The notes: generated from the sequence alone by a model not told the origin. Counted from the first letter of the stretch, positions 51,752-61,982 are shown. The stretch is 63,372 bases of DNA from Acidobacteriaceae bacterium (GCA_003166855.1 PMUM01000052.1:1-63372); one strand, 5' to 3'. A program made the numbers and translations.

Positions 51752-52243
51752 ATGCCAGGACACTACAACGTTCTATACCTGTGCACCGGGAACTCGGCGC
51801 GTTCCATCATGGCCGAGGCCATCATGAATCAAAAGGGCCGCTCGAACTTCACCGCATACAGCGCGGGCAGCCATCCCTCCGGAGCAGTTCGCCCCGAGGC
51901 GCTGCAGCAACTGGAATCCGCGCACCTTCCGACCACTGGCCTTCGCAGTAAGAGTTGGGACGAGTTTGCGAAACCAGACGCTCCTAAACTCGATTTTGTT
52001 TTTACCGTCTGTGACAATGCGGCGAACGAAGTCTGCCCGATCTGGCCGGGCCAACCAATGACTGCCCACTGGGGCATCCCCGATCCTTCTGCTGTGCAGG
52101 GAACCAAGGAGCAGGTGGAGAAAGCCTTCCGCGAAGCTTTCTTCCTGCTGGATCGAAGAATCAGCCTCTTCCTGAGCCTCCCGCTCTCGACCCTCGACCG
52201 CTTCTCGCTCAAGAAGGAAATCGACAACATCGGCCGCCAATGA
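51752..52243 (+). CDS. arsC: Arsenate reductase (low-molecular-weight phosphatase type)
   Basis: A 163-residue reductase turning arsenate into arsenite for efflux or methylation. The P-loop LCTGNSARS with nucleophile Cys11 opens the protein, and SKSWDEF plus the [14 protein letters not shown] segment with further Cys match the thioredoxin- or mycothiol-dependent class. Its stop overlaps the acr3 start (ATGA). Confidence 0.95.
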   Translation: MPGHYNVLYLCTGNSARSIMAEAIMNQKGRSNFTAYSAGSHPSGAVRPEALQQLESAHLPTTGLRSKSWDEFAKPDAPKLDFVFTVCDNAANEVCPIWPGQPMTAHWGIPDPSAVQGTKEQVEKAFREAFFLLDRRISLFLSLPLSTLDRFSLKKEIDNIGRQ

Positions 52244-53355
52244 ACCTCACCCCCGAGCATCGGACGCAAATGACCACCAATGTGACATCCCGTCTCAGCT
52301 TCCTCGATCGTTATCTGACGCTATGGATCTTCACCGCCATGCTCGTTGGCGTCGCGGCCGGCTGGGCCTTGCCCGGAACCGTGCCCTTTCTAAATCGCTT
52401 CAGCGTGGGCACCACCTCGATTCCCATTGCCGTGGGCCTCATCCTGATGATGTATCCGCCACTGGCCAAAGTTCGTTATGAAGAACTGGGCGAGGTCTTC
52501 CGCAACAAGAAAATTCTCATTCTCTCGCTAGTGCAGAACTGGGTGATTGGCCCGCTTCTGATGTTTGCTCTGGCCATCATTTTTCTGCGCGGTTACCCCG
52601 AATACATGGCCGGCCTCATCATGATCGGGCTGGCGCGCTGCATCGCCATGGTGATCGTGTGGAATGAACTGGCCAAGGGAGACACAGAATATGCCGCGGG
52701 TTTGGTGGCCTTCAACTCCGTCTTCCAGGTGTTGTTTTACTCGGTGTATGCCTGGGTATTCGTCACCAAGTTGCCGGAGTGGTTCGGATTGCATGGCATG
52801 GTCGTCAATGTATCGATCCGCGACATTGCCCGCAGCGTCTTCATTTACCTGGGCATCCCCTTCTTTGCTGGCATGATTACACGCTTTGTGCTGCTACGGG
52901 CGCGCGGAAAGCAGTGGTATGAGAAGTCCTTCATCCCGCGTATCAGCCCCATCACGCTGGTCGCACTCTTGTTCACCATCGTCGTGATGTTCTCGCTGAA
53001 AGGCGGATACATCGTACGCCTGCCCTTCGACGTTGTTCGCATCGCGATTCCACTGCTAATTTACTTTGTCGTGATGTTCCTGGTGTCGTTCTACATGGGG
53101 CACAAACTGGGGGCAGACTATTCGAAGACCGCGACCTTGTCGTTCACAGCAGCCAGTAACAATTTCGAACTTGCCATCGCGGTGGCTGTCGCGGTCTTTG
53201 GAATCAACTCCGGCGCGGCCTTCGCCGCGGTCATAGGCCCGCTGGTCGAAGTCCCGGCGCTCATCGGATTGGTAAGCGTCTCGCTGTACTTTCAGCGTCG
53301 CTACTTCACGCAAGACGCTGTCGTCCCCGCATTCGCGACTGCTGGTAAGCGGTGA
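52240..53355 (+). CDS. acr3: ACR3-family arsenite efflux permease
   Basis: A 371-residue membrane transporter with ten predicted helices. The family fingerprint is [19 protein letters not shown], including the functionally essential Cys of helix 4, and [12 protein letters not shown] in the first cytoplasmic loop. Exports As(III). An alternative start a few residues downstream (MTTNVTS) is possible, but the coupled start at 52240 is kept. Last gene of the operon; a 211-nt gap follows in which I see no convincing gene. Confidence 0.95.
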   Translation: MNLTPEHRTQMTTNVTSRLSFLDRYLTLWIFTAMLVGVAAGWALPGTVPFLNRFSVGTTSIPIAVGLILMMYPPLAKVRYEELGEVFRNKKILILSLVQNWVIGPLLMFALAIIFLRGYPEYMAGLIMIGLARCIAMVIVWNELAKGDTEYAAGLVAFNSVFQVLFYSVYAWVFVTKLPEWFGLHGMVVNVSIRDIARSVFIYLGIPFFAGMITRFVLLRARGKQWYEKSFIPRISPITLVALLFTIVVMFSLKGGYIVRLPFDVVRIAIPLLIYFVVMFLVSFYMGHKLGADYSKTATLSFTAASNNFELAIAVAVAVFGINSGAAFAAVIGPLVEVPALIGLVSVSLYFQRRYFTQDAVVPAFATAGKR

Positions 53356-53566
53356 AGATCCGCGTCCTGGTCATCGTCCCCAGAACGCTGGGCACTCCCG
53401 TTCGGGACAGCGGTCACGTGGTCCGACCACCCGGTCACGCGAGATTGAGAATTTCCGTACTTTTCCAACCCCCAGTTACCATTTACAATCCAACAGGTTC
53501 CGGGCAGCTTCGTGGAATCGCAGGACGGCTGCCAGGAATCTAACTGAGCTAGGACCCAGGAACCGG

Positions 53567-55786
53567 ATGGCCACGACAAAGACCGACCCCAAGCTGGCAG
53601 TGACGGCCAACGGCGCGAAGAAGAGCAAGCTTTATGAAGGACTTACGCGCGAGCAGCTCATCCAGGCCTACCGCCTCATTTACACCTCCCGGCGCATCGA
53701 TGACCGGGAAATCCTGCTCAAACGCCAGCAGAAAATCTATTTCCAGATGTCCGGTGCCGGGCACGAGGGCATCGGCGTCGCCGCCGGCCTAGCGCTGAAA
53801 TCCGGATACGACTGGTTCTATCCTTACTATCGCGATCGCGCGCTATGCCTCGCGCTCGGCGTCAAGCCTTACGAAATGTTCCTGCAGGGCGTCGGCGCGG
53901 CCGACGATCCCAGTTCCGGCGGGCGCCAGATGCCCTCGCACTGGAGCTATCCTGCACTGCACATCGTCACCCAGTCGTCGCCGACGGGCTCGCAGATTCT
54001 GCAGGCCGTAGGCTGCGCCGAAGGTGGACGCTATTTCGCGCGCCATCCCAAGGCCGCGGCCGTTCCCACTTCAGGTTCCGCGGACTACCGCCAGTTCAAG
54101 AACGTCAGTTTCCAGGGCGATGAAGTCACTTACGTATCTCTCGGTGATGGCACCTCCAGCGAGGGCGAGTTCTGGGAGGCGATGAACGCAGCCGCGCTCG
54201 AAAAGCTGCCAGTCATTTTCTGCGTGGAAGATAACGGCTACGCGATCTCCGTCCCGGTCGAAGTCCAGACCGCAGGCGGAAGCATTTCGCGCCTGGTGTC
54301 CGGATTCCCCAACTTCCATTTCGAAGAAGTCGATGGCACGGATCCAGTAGCAAGCTACGCGGCGTTCTCGCGGGCCACGCGATACTGCCGCGAAGGACAC
54401 GGCCCAGCCTTCGTCCACGCCCACGTGATCCGTCCGTACTCGCACTCCTTGTCAGATGATGAACGCCTGTACCGTCCCGATGCCGAGCGCGAACGCGACG
54501 CTCAGCGCGATCCAGTCACACGCACGCAGATGTTTCTTCTGCGCGAAGGCATCCTCGACGAAAAGGGCATCAATCAACTCGAGAAGGAAGTCGAAGCCGA
54601 GTTGCAGATCGCGGTAGACCAGGCGCTCGAAGCCCTTCCGCCCGTGCCCGAAAGCATCACGAAATTTGTGTATTCGCCCGATATCGATCCGGCGTCGTCC
54701 GCATTCGACACGCAGGCTGTAGTTCCGGAAGCTCCGGCCGACGGAAAAAAGCCGGCCGGCAAGACCATGGCCGACCTGATCACGACCACCCTGCGCGACG
54801 AGATGAAGCGCGACGAGCGCATCGTGATCTTCGGCGAAGACGTCGCCGACTGCAGCCGCGAGGAGTATCTAAAGCGCAAGCTGGTCAAAGGCAAGGGCGG
54901 AGTCTTCAAGCTCACCTTCGGCCTGCAGAATGAATTCGGCAACGATCGCGTCTTCAACGCGCCGCTCGCCGAGGCCGCCATCGTAGGACGCGCCACCGGC
55001 ATGGCCACCCGCGGTCTGAAGCCAGTCGTCGAGATTCAGTTCTTCGACTACATCTGGCCCGCGATGATGCAGATTCGCGACGAGCTCAGCGTCATCCGCT
55101 GGCGCTCGAACAACGGATTCTCCTGCCCCGTCGTGATTCGCGTCGCGATCGGCGGATACCTGACCGGCGGCGCCATCTACCATTCTCAATGCGGCGAGAG
55201 TGTCTTTACGCACATCCCCGGCCTCCGCGTCGTTTTCCCATCGAACTCGCAGGATGCCGCCGGACTGTTGCGCACCGCCATCCGCTGCGACGACCCAGTG
55301 CTGTTTCTCGAGCACAAGCGCCTGTACCGCGAATCCTTCGGCCGCGCCGCTTATCCCGGCCCCGATTACATGATCCCGTTCGGCAAGGCGAAGATCGTGC
55401 ATCCCGGCACCGATCTGACCGTGATTACTTACGGCGCGGTTGTGCCCCGCGCCCTACAAGCCGCGCAGAAACTTGAACGCGAGCAAGGCGTGAAGGTCGA
55501 ACTGATCGACTTGCGCTGCCTGAATCCGTTTGATTGGGACACCATCGCCGCGTCGGTATCCAAAACGAATCGCGCGCTGGTCGCGTACGAAGACACACTG
55601 AGCTGGGGCTACGGCGCCGAAATCGCAGCCCGCATCGCCGACCAACTCTTCGATAAACTCGACGCCCCCGTCCGCCGCGTAGCCGCGAAAGACGTGTTCG
55701 TCGCCTACCAGCCCATTCTGGAAGATGCAATCCTTCCCCAGCCCAACGATCTGTTCCTGGCGATGAAAGAGCTGTCGGAATACTAA
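53567..55786 (+). CDS. Alpha-beta fused 2-oxoacid dehydrogenase E1 (branched-chain type)
   Basis: A 739-residue single-chain E1. The alpha half (about 1-385) has the TPP motif [19 protein letters not shown]...VEDNGYA, and [10 protein letters not shown]; the beta half (about 400-739) has [39 protein letters not shown] and HPIVFLEHK-like [12 protein letters not shown]. Normally the two halves are separate genes; here they are joined by a Pro/Ala/Lys linker (about 370-395). It decarboxylates branched-chain or related 2-oxoacids for acyl-CoA formation with E2/E3, neither of which is nearby. Confidence 0.93.
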   Translation: MATTKTDPKLAVTANGAKKSKLYEGLTREQLIQAYRLIYTSRRIDDREILLKRQQKIYFQMSGAGHEGIGVAAGLALKSGYDWFYPYYRDRALCLALGVKPYEMFLQGVGAADDPSSGGRQMPSHWSYPALHIVTQSSPTGSQILQAVGCAEGGRYFARHPKAAAVPTSGSADYRQFKNVSFQGDEVTYVSLGDGTSSEGEFWEAMNAAALEKLPVIFCVEDNGYAISVPVEVQTAGGSISRLVSGFPNFHFEEVDGTDPVASYAAFSRATRYCREGHGPAFVHAHVIRPYSHSLSDDERLYRPDAERERDAQRDPVTRTQMFLLREGILDEKGINQLEKEVEAELQIAVDQALEALPPVPESITKFVYSPDIDPASSAFDTQAVVPEAPADGKKPAGKTMADLITTTLRDEMKRDERIVIFGEDVADCSREEYLKRKLVKGKGGVFKLTFGLQNEFGNDRVFNAPLAEAAIVGRATGMATRGLKPVVEIQFFDYIWPAMMQIRDELSVIRWRSNNGFSCPVVIRVAIGGYLTGGAIYHSQCGESVFTHIPGLRVVFPSNSQDAAGLLRTAIRCDDPVLFLEHKRLYRESFGRAAYPGPDYMIPFGKAKIVHPGTDLTVITYGAVVPRALQAAQKLEREQGVKVELIDLRCLNPFDWDTIAASVSKTNRALVAYEDTLSWGYGAEIAARIADQLFDKLDAPVRRVAAKDVFVAYQPILEDAILPQPNDLFLAMKELSEY

Positions 55787-55795
55787 GGACGGGTG

Positions 55796-55828
55796 CCCCA
55801 TGTCTCGCGTTTTTGGCGAGACGTGGGG
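55796..55828. terminator. Long hairpin between convergent E1 and aquaporin genes
   Basis: CCCCATGTCTCGC (55796-55808) pairs with GCGAGACGTGGGG (55816-55828), 12 of 13 Watson-Crick plus one G-T, with loop GTTTTTG. It begins nine bases after the E1 stop and ends two before the aquaporin stop. No T-tract follows, so it may be a repeat element acting as a boundary rather than a classic terminator. Confidence 0.65.
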
Positions 55829-55830
55829 AC

Positions 55831-56519
55831 TTACTCCCCGAACACCATGCTGTAAATCCCGCCGCCGAGCGCCCCGCCAATCAGCGGCGCCTCCCAGAAC
55901 ATCCACAACTGCTGCAGTGCCCAGCCGCCAGCGTAGATCGCAGGCCCCGTGCTGCGTGCGGGGTTGACCGACAAGTTCGTTACTGGGATTCCCACCAAGG
56001 ATCAGCGTCAAGCACAGTCCAATCGCGATCGGCGTGAATCCTATCGGCGCTCGGTTGTCCGTGCGCCCATAATCACGATCAGGAAGAACGCAGTCAGCAC
56101 GACCTCGGAGACGAAGCCTGCCAGCAGGGAATAGCCTCCGGGAGAATTGGCACCGTGACCGTTCGACGCGAATCCAGCGTGCACATCGAAGCTGGCCGAT
56201 CCGCTGGCAATCACGTAGAGCACGCCCGCCGCGGCAATCGCACCCACGACCTGCGCGATCACGTAGGGCAACAAATCGGAAGCTGGGAAGCGCTTGCCGA
56301 CGACCAGCCCACACTCACCACCGGATTCAAATGGCAACTGGAGATGTGTCCGAGGGCGAACGCCATAGTGAGGACCGTGAATCCGAAAGCGAGAGCGACG
56401 CCGGCGAAGCCGATGCCGACTGCGGGAAAGCCGGCGGCCAGCACGGCTGCGCCGCATCCGCCAAATACCAGCCAGAAGGTTCCAATGAATTCCGCTGCTG
56501 CACGTTTACTAATAGGCAT
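55831..56519 (-). pseudogene. Aquaporin Z-like gene broken by three frameshifts
   Basis: A full MIP-family channel can be read only by changing frame three times. From ATG 56517-56519: [20 protein letters not shown] through [10 protein letters not shown] (first NPA box, here NPV), a shift near 56310, then [20 protein letters not shown] to FFLIVIMGA, a shift near 56045, APIGFTPIAIGL, a shift near 56010, then TNLSVNPARSTGP (second NPA box) to the stop TTA (55831-55833 on the plus strand). Start, stop and both NPA regions remain, which suggests recent decay or sequencing error. It is convergent with E1. Confidence 0.88.
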
Positions 56520-56661
56520 GGGGATCCCCTGGAGCTTCAGTGATGGGAATTTGCTGTAAGTTGCGGGGCCGAGTTCCTGCGAGTCCAAAAGCGTAGCACA
56601 ACAAAATCAGAATCAGAAGAACGTAGCGTCAGTGTCGCCGCTGTCCCGGACGACGTTGTAG

Positions 56662-56710
56662 CGCCGCCGTCCCGGCGGCTGTCCCGGGGGCGTCTCGCCC
56701 GCGGATGCCG
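56662..56710 (+). repeat. GC-rich palindromic repeat
   Basis: GCCGCCG (56663-56669), loop TCC, CGGCGGC (56673-56679), followed by another GC-rich step (CCCGGGGGCG, TCTCGCCCGCG). It fills the middle of the 264-nt spacer before the DUF58 gene; the rest of that spacer shows no gene. Confidence 0.65.
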
Positions 56711-56783
56711 GAACTAACTCTGCTCCCTCAAGTTACGAACGCTTTCCCCGCAAGCCGATCTTGATTGTCCGTTCCTCCCAACA

Positions 56784-58304
56784 ATGCTAGGCTCCGAAGA
56801 AGTGGGTTCTGCGTACGCCAATCCGTTGAAGTCGACCCCTTCGGTGTCCAGTCGCCTAGCTCAGTGGCTGCAGTCCGCCTCGGCGGAAGTCTGGGTCAAG
56901 TTCCTGCTCGCACTCGTGGGACTAGGCCTCGCCTTCGCCACGGCGCTTTTTTCGACCGTGTCGCGCGATGCCGGCAACGTCTGGGCCACCGTCATTCTGG
57001 CCTCGACCTCGCTGCTGCTCGCCACCATGGTGGGGCTGGTCACCGTCCCCTATCTGGCGCGGCGCGTGGCCGTCGAGCGCATGCGCGAGTCTTTTGATTA
57101 CGACGTAACCCGCGCCGGCATCATCTACGTGCTGGTCACCATCGTGATCGCCATTGCCGCCCTCAACACCGGCAACAATCTTCTCTACATTGTGGTTGCG
57201 GCCATGCTTTCGGCCATCCTGGTCTCCGGAATTGTCTCTGCCTGGGTGCTGCGCTGGTTGGAACTTGATGTCCGCCTGCCCGAACACGTCTTCGCCGGAC
57301 GCCCCGTAGCCGGACGCATCGTACTGCACAATCCCCGCCGCTACCTGCCGTCGTTTTCTATCCGCGTAATTTCCACGCGCAAGAAAAGAAAGAAGGCGTC
57401 CAAGCAGTGGCAGTGGGAAGCGACCACATTCGCCTTCCCTTTTAACCGTCCCAAAGAGCAGCAATGGCTGCGCTTGCCCGACCGTCGGTTGCGTCGAGTT
57501 CTCGTCGTTCCACCGCCACCCGGAATCTTTCAAGGGATGGCCTATTTCCCGTTTCTTCCCCCTCAGTCCGACGCGTCCGCCGACCTGGAGTTGCGCTTCG
57601 ATCAGCGCGGCCGCTATCGCGAAGACAGCTTCGGCCTGGCCACGCGCTTTCCCTTCGCGTTCCTCACCAAGACGCGCCATGTATCGCTGCCCCGGGAAGT
57701 TCTGGTCTACCCGCGCATCGACCCGACCGACGAAGTGTTTGAGGTGCTACCTTTGGTTCGGGGCGAGTGGGAGAGTTTTGTCCGCGGCCGCGGCTCCGAC
57801 CTGTACATGATTCGCGAGTACCTGCCCGAAGACTCTGCCCGTCACGTCGACTGGAAGGCGACCGCCAAGTCAGGCTCACTCAAGGTCCGCGAGTTTGCCC
57901 GCGAAGACGAGCGCAAACTCTGCATCGCCTTCGACAATCCCGAGCCGGGCCGGATTTCCGAACGCGCCTACGAAAAGGCCGTCGATCTCACCGCCTCACT
58001 GGCTTGGCACTTTTCCACCCAAGAAGCGCAGGTTTCCTTTGTAGTGCCCGGACGTCCCCGCACCCGCGATCTCCATGAGTTTCTCGCATGGCTGGCTGTG
58101 ATTGAACCAGGAACGACCGGCGCAGAGAGCGGCAAGAACGCGCCCTCGGACGATGGCTTGCACGAAATGAATCTGGGCGGCTCCGATGACTACAACATCG
58201 TCATCACCGCTCGCCAGCGGGGCAGCCTGCCCACCGCGCTCTGGAACTCCTCGTACTTCATCTTCGCCAGCGACGATTCGCCGTCGAAGAGCCTCCCACG
58301 CTAG
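56784..58304 (+). CDS. DUF58-domain membrane protein
   Basis: A 506-residue protein with three or four N-terminal helices (about 38-165) and a large soluble part with the DUF58 core: SDLYMIREYLPEDSARHVDW, KATAKSGSLKVREFAREDE and LCIAFDNPEPG. DUF58 proteins usually sit beside MoxR ATPases and von Willebrand-like proteins in a chaperone pathway; here no MoxR gene is adjacent. No good ribosome site precedes ATG 56784, so the start may be internal. The 3' end overlaps the convergent S41 gene by four bases. Confidence 0.88.
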   Translation: MLGSEEVGSAYANPLKSTPSVSSRLAQWLQSASAEVWVKFLLALVGLGLAFATALFSTVSRDAGNVWATVILASTSLLLATMVGLVTVPYLARRVAVERMRESFDYDVTRAGIIYVLVTIVIAIAALNTGNNLLYIVVAAMLSAILVSGIVSAWVLRWLELDVRLPEHVFAGRPVAGRIVLHNPRRYLPSFSIRVISTRKKRKKASKQWQWEATTFAFPFNRPKEQQWLRLPDRRLRRVLVVPPPPGIFQGMAYFPFLPPQSDASADLELRFDQRGRYREDSFGLATRFPFAFLTKTRHVSLPREVLVYPRIDPTDEVFEVLPLVRGEWESFVRGRGSDLYMIREYLPEDSARHVDWKATAKSGSLKVREFAREDERKLCIAFDNPEPGRISERAYEKAVDLTASLAWHFSTQEAQVSFVVPGRPRTRDLHEFLAWLAVIEPGTTGAESGKNAPSDDGLHEMNLGGSDDYNIVITARQRGSLPTALWNSSYFIFASDDSPSKSLPR

Positions 58305-59638
58305 ATCGCTGGAGGCCATTCGTAAGGAAACGATTTCCCCGCCTCCTCTGCGCTGATCTGCACACCTAAGGTGGCCGCTGCGTGAGCCAAAACCGGATCG
58401 CGGCCGTTGGCCAAATCTTGAGCGCTCGGCAGCACTACCTCATCCGGAGTAACTCCCACGTGCTCCAGGCTCTTTCCGTCCGCCATGATCAGATTCCACT
58501 CGGTGACTGAAGCTCCGTAATACACCGCCGTATCTGTTCCAGTCTGCTCACTGTGCTCTCTGGCCTCCATAACACTGCCGGAAGAATGGTCTCCTATCAC
58601 CATCCCCCGTTTCTCGAGTTGCATAATCCTGGCGAATAACTCCGCGGCCGAGGCCGACTCCGTGTCCACCAGTACCGCCACTTTTCCGGGGAACGTATTG
58701 TGAAGCGGTTTCGCCATCTCGGGCTTGGAGTCTTTTCGTCCGATGCGATCCGCGATCTTCACCTCCCGGTCGAACATACCGCCCACCAGGTACCGGAGCG
58801 TATCGACGGACCCACCTGGATTGCCCCGCAGATCTACGATCAGGGCCTGATGTTTGCGAGCTTTACCGATCATGTCTCCTATCTCGACTGCGGAAAAGTT
58901 AAACTCCGGTATTTTTATGACCATCAACTCATCGCCAAACTCCCGAAAGCGGGCGCGCATCAGGTGTTCCTGATCTTCGCCTTCGCGCACCAAATCGTAG
59001 AAGTTGGTACCTCCATTTCCGCTGGTCATGTCCGCAATTTTTGGCCTCTCGCGGATTTTCGCGGCCACTTCGACCTGGCGCTGCGCCCCCGACGGATCCT
59101 TGAGTCCCAGTTGCAGCATCGGCTGCGGACGTAGGATCGAGAATACATACTGCACCTTCCAAAGATCGTCGCGGTTTACGTCATAGCCGTTGATCGTGAG
59201 GATCTCATCCCCCGGCTTTACTCCCTTGGTTTCGGCATTGCTTTTGGGGCGAACATGGCTCACAAAGCACCGATCGCCAACCATCTGATATTGCAATCCG
59301 TACTCGTGGCGGTAAGAGTGTTCCGGGGGAAGAAAGAAGGTGTGCGTGTCGTTGAGGGTGTCGAGCGCCGCGGCAATGTGCGACAGTGCCATATTCATCG
59401 ACGTGGTCTTCTCGATCTTCTGCTTGGCCTCGGCAACCTTCGCATCCCAGTCCACGCCGTGAAACTTGGGATCGTAGTAGTGTTTCCGCACTTCGCTCGC
59501 AACCGTTCGCAACATATCCTGCGCCCGCCCGCGATCTAGACTCGATATCTGCGGCGGCGCCTGCGACCAACCCATTGTTGCCAGCATGCTAACAACAGAG
59601 AGAAATGTTGCGGTTTGGACGGCCTTCGTGACGAACAT
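58301..59638 (-). CDS. S41 (C-terminal processing) peptidase
   Basis: A 445-residue exported serine protease. Signal peptide MFVTKAVQTATFLSVVSML is followed by a helical N-domain (about 30-100), a PDZ-like domain (about 110-200; KSNAETKGVKPGDEILTINGYDV) and the S41 catalytic domain: VDLRGNPGGSVDTLRYL, then the Ser of VDTESASAAELFARI near residue 330 and a following GDHSSGSV region where a Lys is usually found. The expected Lys of the Ser/Lys dyad is not obvious to me, so activity is uncertain; several acidobacterial paralogues look similar. Confidence 0.88.
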   Translation of the reverse strand: MFVTKAVQTATFLSVVSMLATMGWSQAPPQISSLDRGRAQDMLRTVASEVRKHYYDPKFHGVDWDAKVAEAKQKIEKTTSMNMALSHIAAALDTLNDTHTFFLPPEHSYRHEYGLQYQMVGDRCFVSHVRPKSNAETKGVKPGDEILTINGYDVNRDDLWKVQYVFSILRPQPMLQLGLKDPSGAQRQVEVAAKIRERPKIADMTSGNGGTNFYDLVREGEDQEHLMRARFREFGDELMVIKIPEFNFSAVEIGDMIGKARKHQALIVDLRGNPGGSVDTLRYLVGGMFDREVKIADRIGRKDSKPEMAKPLHNTFPGKVAVLVDTESASAAELFARIMQLEKRGMVIGDHSSGSVMEAREHSEQTGTDTAVYYGASVTEWNLIMADGKSLEHVGVTPDEVVLPSAQDLANGRDPVLAHAAATLGVQISAEEAGKSFPYEWPPAI

Positions 59639-59855
59639 GGCGAATTCTCACTTTCCCAGGGTTTAATCAGAAGCCGCGAGCTCCTGTGCGCCCTCTCAGG
59701 ACTTCTGAAATTGACCGCGAATTGTACACCCTGAGCGGAAAATTTCTTTCCCGCCCAACCTTTTTCACTTTCTTTCCATCTCCTTTTCGGCATATACTCG
59801 CCCCCCGGTAGATGCTTTTGGACAGCTCGGAACTCTGCAACCGGGAGGTGTCAAA

Positions 59856-60287
59856 ATGCTTATCTGCGACCTGATCAAGAATCAGGACACGTATCAAGCG
59901 GAACTGGGTCACACTGTGCTCGAAACCGTGCGTGTCATGGTCGACCGCAACATCGGCGCCGTTCCTGTCCTGCACAACGGCAAGCTCGTCGGGATTTTTT
60001 CCGAGCGCGACCTCATGCGGCGCGTGGTGGCCGAAGGCCGCGATCCCCGCAATACCTGTATGGCTGAGGTGATGACCGACGACCCTCTCACCATCAGCAT
60101 GAACGAGGACCTCGAAAGCTGCATGGCCCTGATGCGGCGCCACGGTTTCCGCCACCTACCCGTCTGCCACGACGGACAACTCGTGGGCATTATTTCGCTG
60201 CGCGACATCCTGTTGCACGATCTGAATGAGAAGGATGACGAGGTGCGTATGATGCGCGCTTACATCCACTCCATGCCCGACGCGTAA
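59856..60287 (+). CDS. Two-CBS-domain regulatory protein
   Basis: A 143-residue protein consisting of a tandem CBS pair (about 8-65 and 73-130): TVRVMVDRNIGAVPVLHNGKLVGIFSERDL and CMALMRRHGFRHLPVCHDGQLVGIISLRDIL. CBS pairs bind adenosine nucleotides and sense energy status. GGGAGG lies seven bases before the ATG. No fused enzymatic or channel domain, so it probably acts in trans. Confidence 0.92.
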   Translation: MLICDLIKNQDTYQAELGHTVLETVRVMVDRNIGAVPVLHNGKLVGIFSERDLMRRVVAEGRDPRNTCMAEVMTDDPLTISMNEDLESCMALMRRHGFRHLPVCHDGQLVGIISLRDILLHDLNEKDDEVRMMRAYIHSMPDA

Positions 60288-60421
60288 CCGCCCTCGAAGC
60301 CCGCGTCGGAATCGTCCCGCCCAGCACTCGATCGTTGTTCTGAGTGCCGGGGCCACCCCTATCTCCTCGTAAGGACTGACCTTAGTCCCTGGTTTGGCTG
60401 CGTTTGGAGTGCTGTAGCACG

Positions 60422-60518
60422 AAGGTAACCTTGCGCCAGGGTGCCTCCGAAGGTAACGTTACTTCGGATTACTTCAGAGCATTGAACATCGGGTTGCGAA
60501 CCGTTAACGTTACTTTAC
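60422..60518 (+). promoter_or_regulatory. Cluster of three GTAAC/GTTAC palindromes
   Basis: AAGGT-A-ACCTT (60422-60432), AGGTAACGTTACTT (60451-60464, core GTAACGTTAC perfect) and CCGTTAACGTTACTTTAC (60501-60518). Centres are about 31 and 51 nt apart, close to three and five helical turns, so the sites lie on the same DNA face. They fill the region just upstream of the membrane-protein gene at 60556 and look like a multi-site operator. The rest of the 268-nt spacer shows only a weak hairpin (60324-60347). Confidence 0.5.
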
Positions 60519-60555
60519 CGACCCGAGTACCCGTAGCTTGCCGGCGAACCTGGAA

Positions 60556-61473
60556 ATGAGCGAGACAATCAAAGTCCTTTATTACGCGCTCTGGATTGCG
60601 CATCCCCTACTGGAGATGGCAATCGCTGCCCTCATGTACCGCCGGGGGATGCACCGCAAGTTCAAGTTCTTCTTCGGATACATCATCGTTCAGTTCGTCA
60701 CCTTCGCCGTGGTTTTTCCCTCATACTGGCATAGTTATGCGCTCTTGTTCTACCTCTACTGGATTTGCGATGCGCTCAGCGTTGCTGTTGGTTTCGCCGT
60801 GATCCACGAGGTGTTTGTCGACGTTTTCCGCGCGTTCCATACGCTGCGCGATCTGGGCACCGTGCTCTTCAAGTGGGCGGGTCTGGTCATGTTGCTGGTG
60901 GCAGGCGTAGTCTCGGTTTCCACTAATTCGTCGGAGATGCCGCCCATCATTCAGGCCATCCTCACCGGCCAAAGATGCGTGCGCATCATTCAAGTGGGAA
61001 TGGTGCTCTTCCTGCTTTTCTTTGCGCACTATGTCGGCATCAGCCGCCGCCAGCACAGCTTCGGGATCGCTTTGGGCTTCGGATCCTTTGCCGTGATTGA
61101 ACTCATTATCGTCTCCTCCTGGATCGGGAAGCACTTGACGGGCCCGTGGATGAGCATCTTCAACATGTGTGCCTACAACAGCACGCTGCTGATTTGGTTC
61201 GGCTACGTCGCCCTGAAGAGTCCGGCTCGCGATGCCTCCACGTCTCTGCTGCAACCCCAGCGCTGGGAGCAGAGTCTGTCCGACATCCACCACCCGCTTC
61301 CCGCCGACTCGCTCATCCCAATGTTCGAAGGCATGGTTGACCGCGCTCTTTCCCGCACGCAGCAGGAAGTACCCCTCACCCACGAGAGTCGAGCGGCCGG
61401 TACTGCGACCCGGGCAGCCGCAGCCGGAACTGGCAGCTTCCGAGTTCCCACGCCCCAAGTCAACAAGCCGTAG
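60556..61473 (+). CDS. Seven-helix membrane protein of unknown function
   Basis: A 305-residue protein from ATG 60556 (TTG 60538 is possible). Seven hydrophobic segments span about 8-225 with short loops; the third contains YWHSYALLFYLYWICDALSV, the fourth is preceded by FVDVFRAFHTLRDLG. The C-terminal 80 residues are hydrophilic and Ala/Thr-rich. The topology resembles small seven-helix sensory or hemolysin-III-like proteins, but I recognise no family. Three palindromes lie directly upstream. Confidence 0.72.
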   Translation: MSETIKVLYYALWIAHPLLEMAIAALMYRRGMHRKFKFFFGYIIVQFVTFAVVFPSYWHSYALLFYLYWICDALSVAVGFAVIHEVFVDVFRAFHTLRDLGTVLFKWAGLVMLLVAGVVSVSTNSSEMPPIIQAILTGQRCVRIIQVGMVLFLLFFAHYVGISRRQHSFGIALGFGSFAVIELIIVSSWIGKHLTGPWMSIFNMCAYNSTLLIWFGYVALKSPARDASTSLLQPQRWEQSLSDIHHPLPADSLIPMFEGMVDRALSRTQQEVPLTHESRAAGTATRAAAAGTGSFRVPTPQVNKP

Positions 61474-61637
61474 TGGTTTCCGCCCCGTCCATCCTGTGAA
61501 TTTCTTCCATTCTCCGGCTCTTCCGGCGACGTTTCTGTCTTTACCTGTTCTGAAATTGTAAAATCTGCGCAAAGGATGTACCACTGTGCGCCCCTCCTGC
61601 GGATCGCAACGAATACTTGATTAGATGATCTCAAGTG

Positions 61638-61753
61638 CCTGATATTTCAGGTGGATACTCGAATCCGATTAATCGGTAGGAGAGGGTTTCGGAGGGACGA
61701 TTCTAGGCGGGATGAAAATTGTTGCACACAAAACTTGACACCGGTCCTATAAT
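61638..61753 (+). promoter_or_regulatory. Upstream region of the small secreted peptide gene
   Basis: Two palindromes, CCTGA-TATT-TCAGG (61638-61651) and CCGATTAATCGG (61665-61676, perfect 12 bp), precede a consensus TATAAT at 61748-61753. TTGACA at 61735-61740 is only seven bases from the TATAAT, too close for a usual sigma-70 pair, so the effective -35 is uncertain. In the whole 338-nt spacer (61474-61811) I see no protein besides the peptide gene. Confidence 0.5.
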
Positions 61754-61811
61754 GCGGCACCGCGAAAAAGGTTCCCTCCGGGGAAACTCTAAGCGGATAG
61801 GAGACGAACCC

Positions 61812-61967
61812 ATGAAACGCACAATCAGGATTTCGATCCTGATGGTAGGACTAGTGGGCACATTCGTTGCAGCCGCCGTCCAACAGGTTCCCGCCGCGGA
61901 CGGTGGCCCACTGATTCTGTGCCCACCCAAACAACCCAACTGTCAAACAACCCTGCCACCGCAGTAG
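61812..61967 (+). CDS. 51-residue secreted peptide
   Basis: ATG 61812 follows AGGAGA at seven bases. The product begins with a classic signal peptide (MKRTIRISILMVGLVGTF), cleavage probably after QQVPA-A or VPAA, leaving a mature peptide of about 23 residues with two Cys (ILCPPKQPNCQ) and much Pro. A dedicated -10 box lies upstream and a strong terminator downstream. I know no family for it; signal peptide, disulfide-capable mature part and isolation suggest an exported signalling, metal-binding or antimicrobial peptide, which is inference only. Confidence 0.72.
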   Translation: MKRTIRISILMVGLVGTFVAAAVQQVPAADGGPLILCPPKQPNCQTTLPPQ

Positions 61968-61982
61968 AACCGGGACCAGGTT

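Noticed and set aside
53352-53543. 63-codon frame starting in the acr3 stop overlap (GTGA)
   Set aside because: No ribosome site, no recognisable motif and a Pro/Arg-rich product; likely a chance frame in the spacer before the E1 gene.
61735-61753. TTGACA plus TATAAT as a paired sigma-70 promoter before the secreted peptide
   Set aside because: The spacing is only seven bases; both boxes cannot be used together. Only the TATAAT is kept as a candidate -10.
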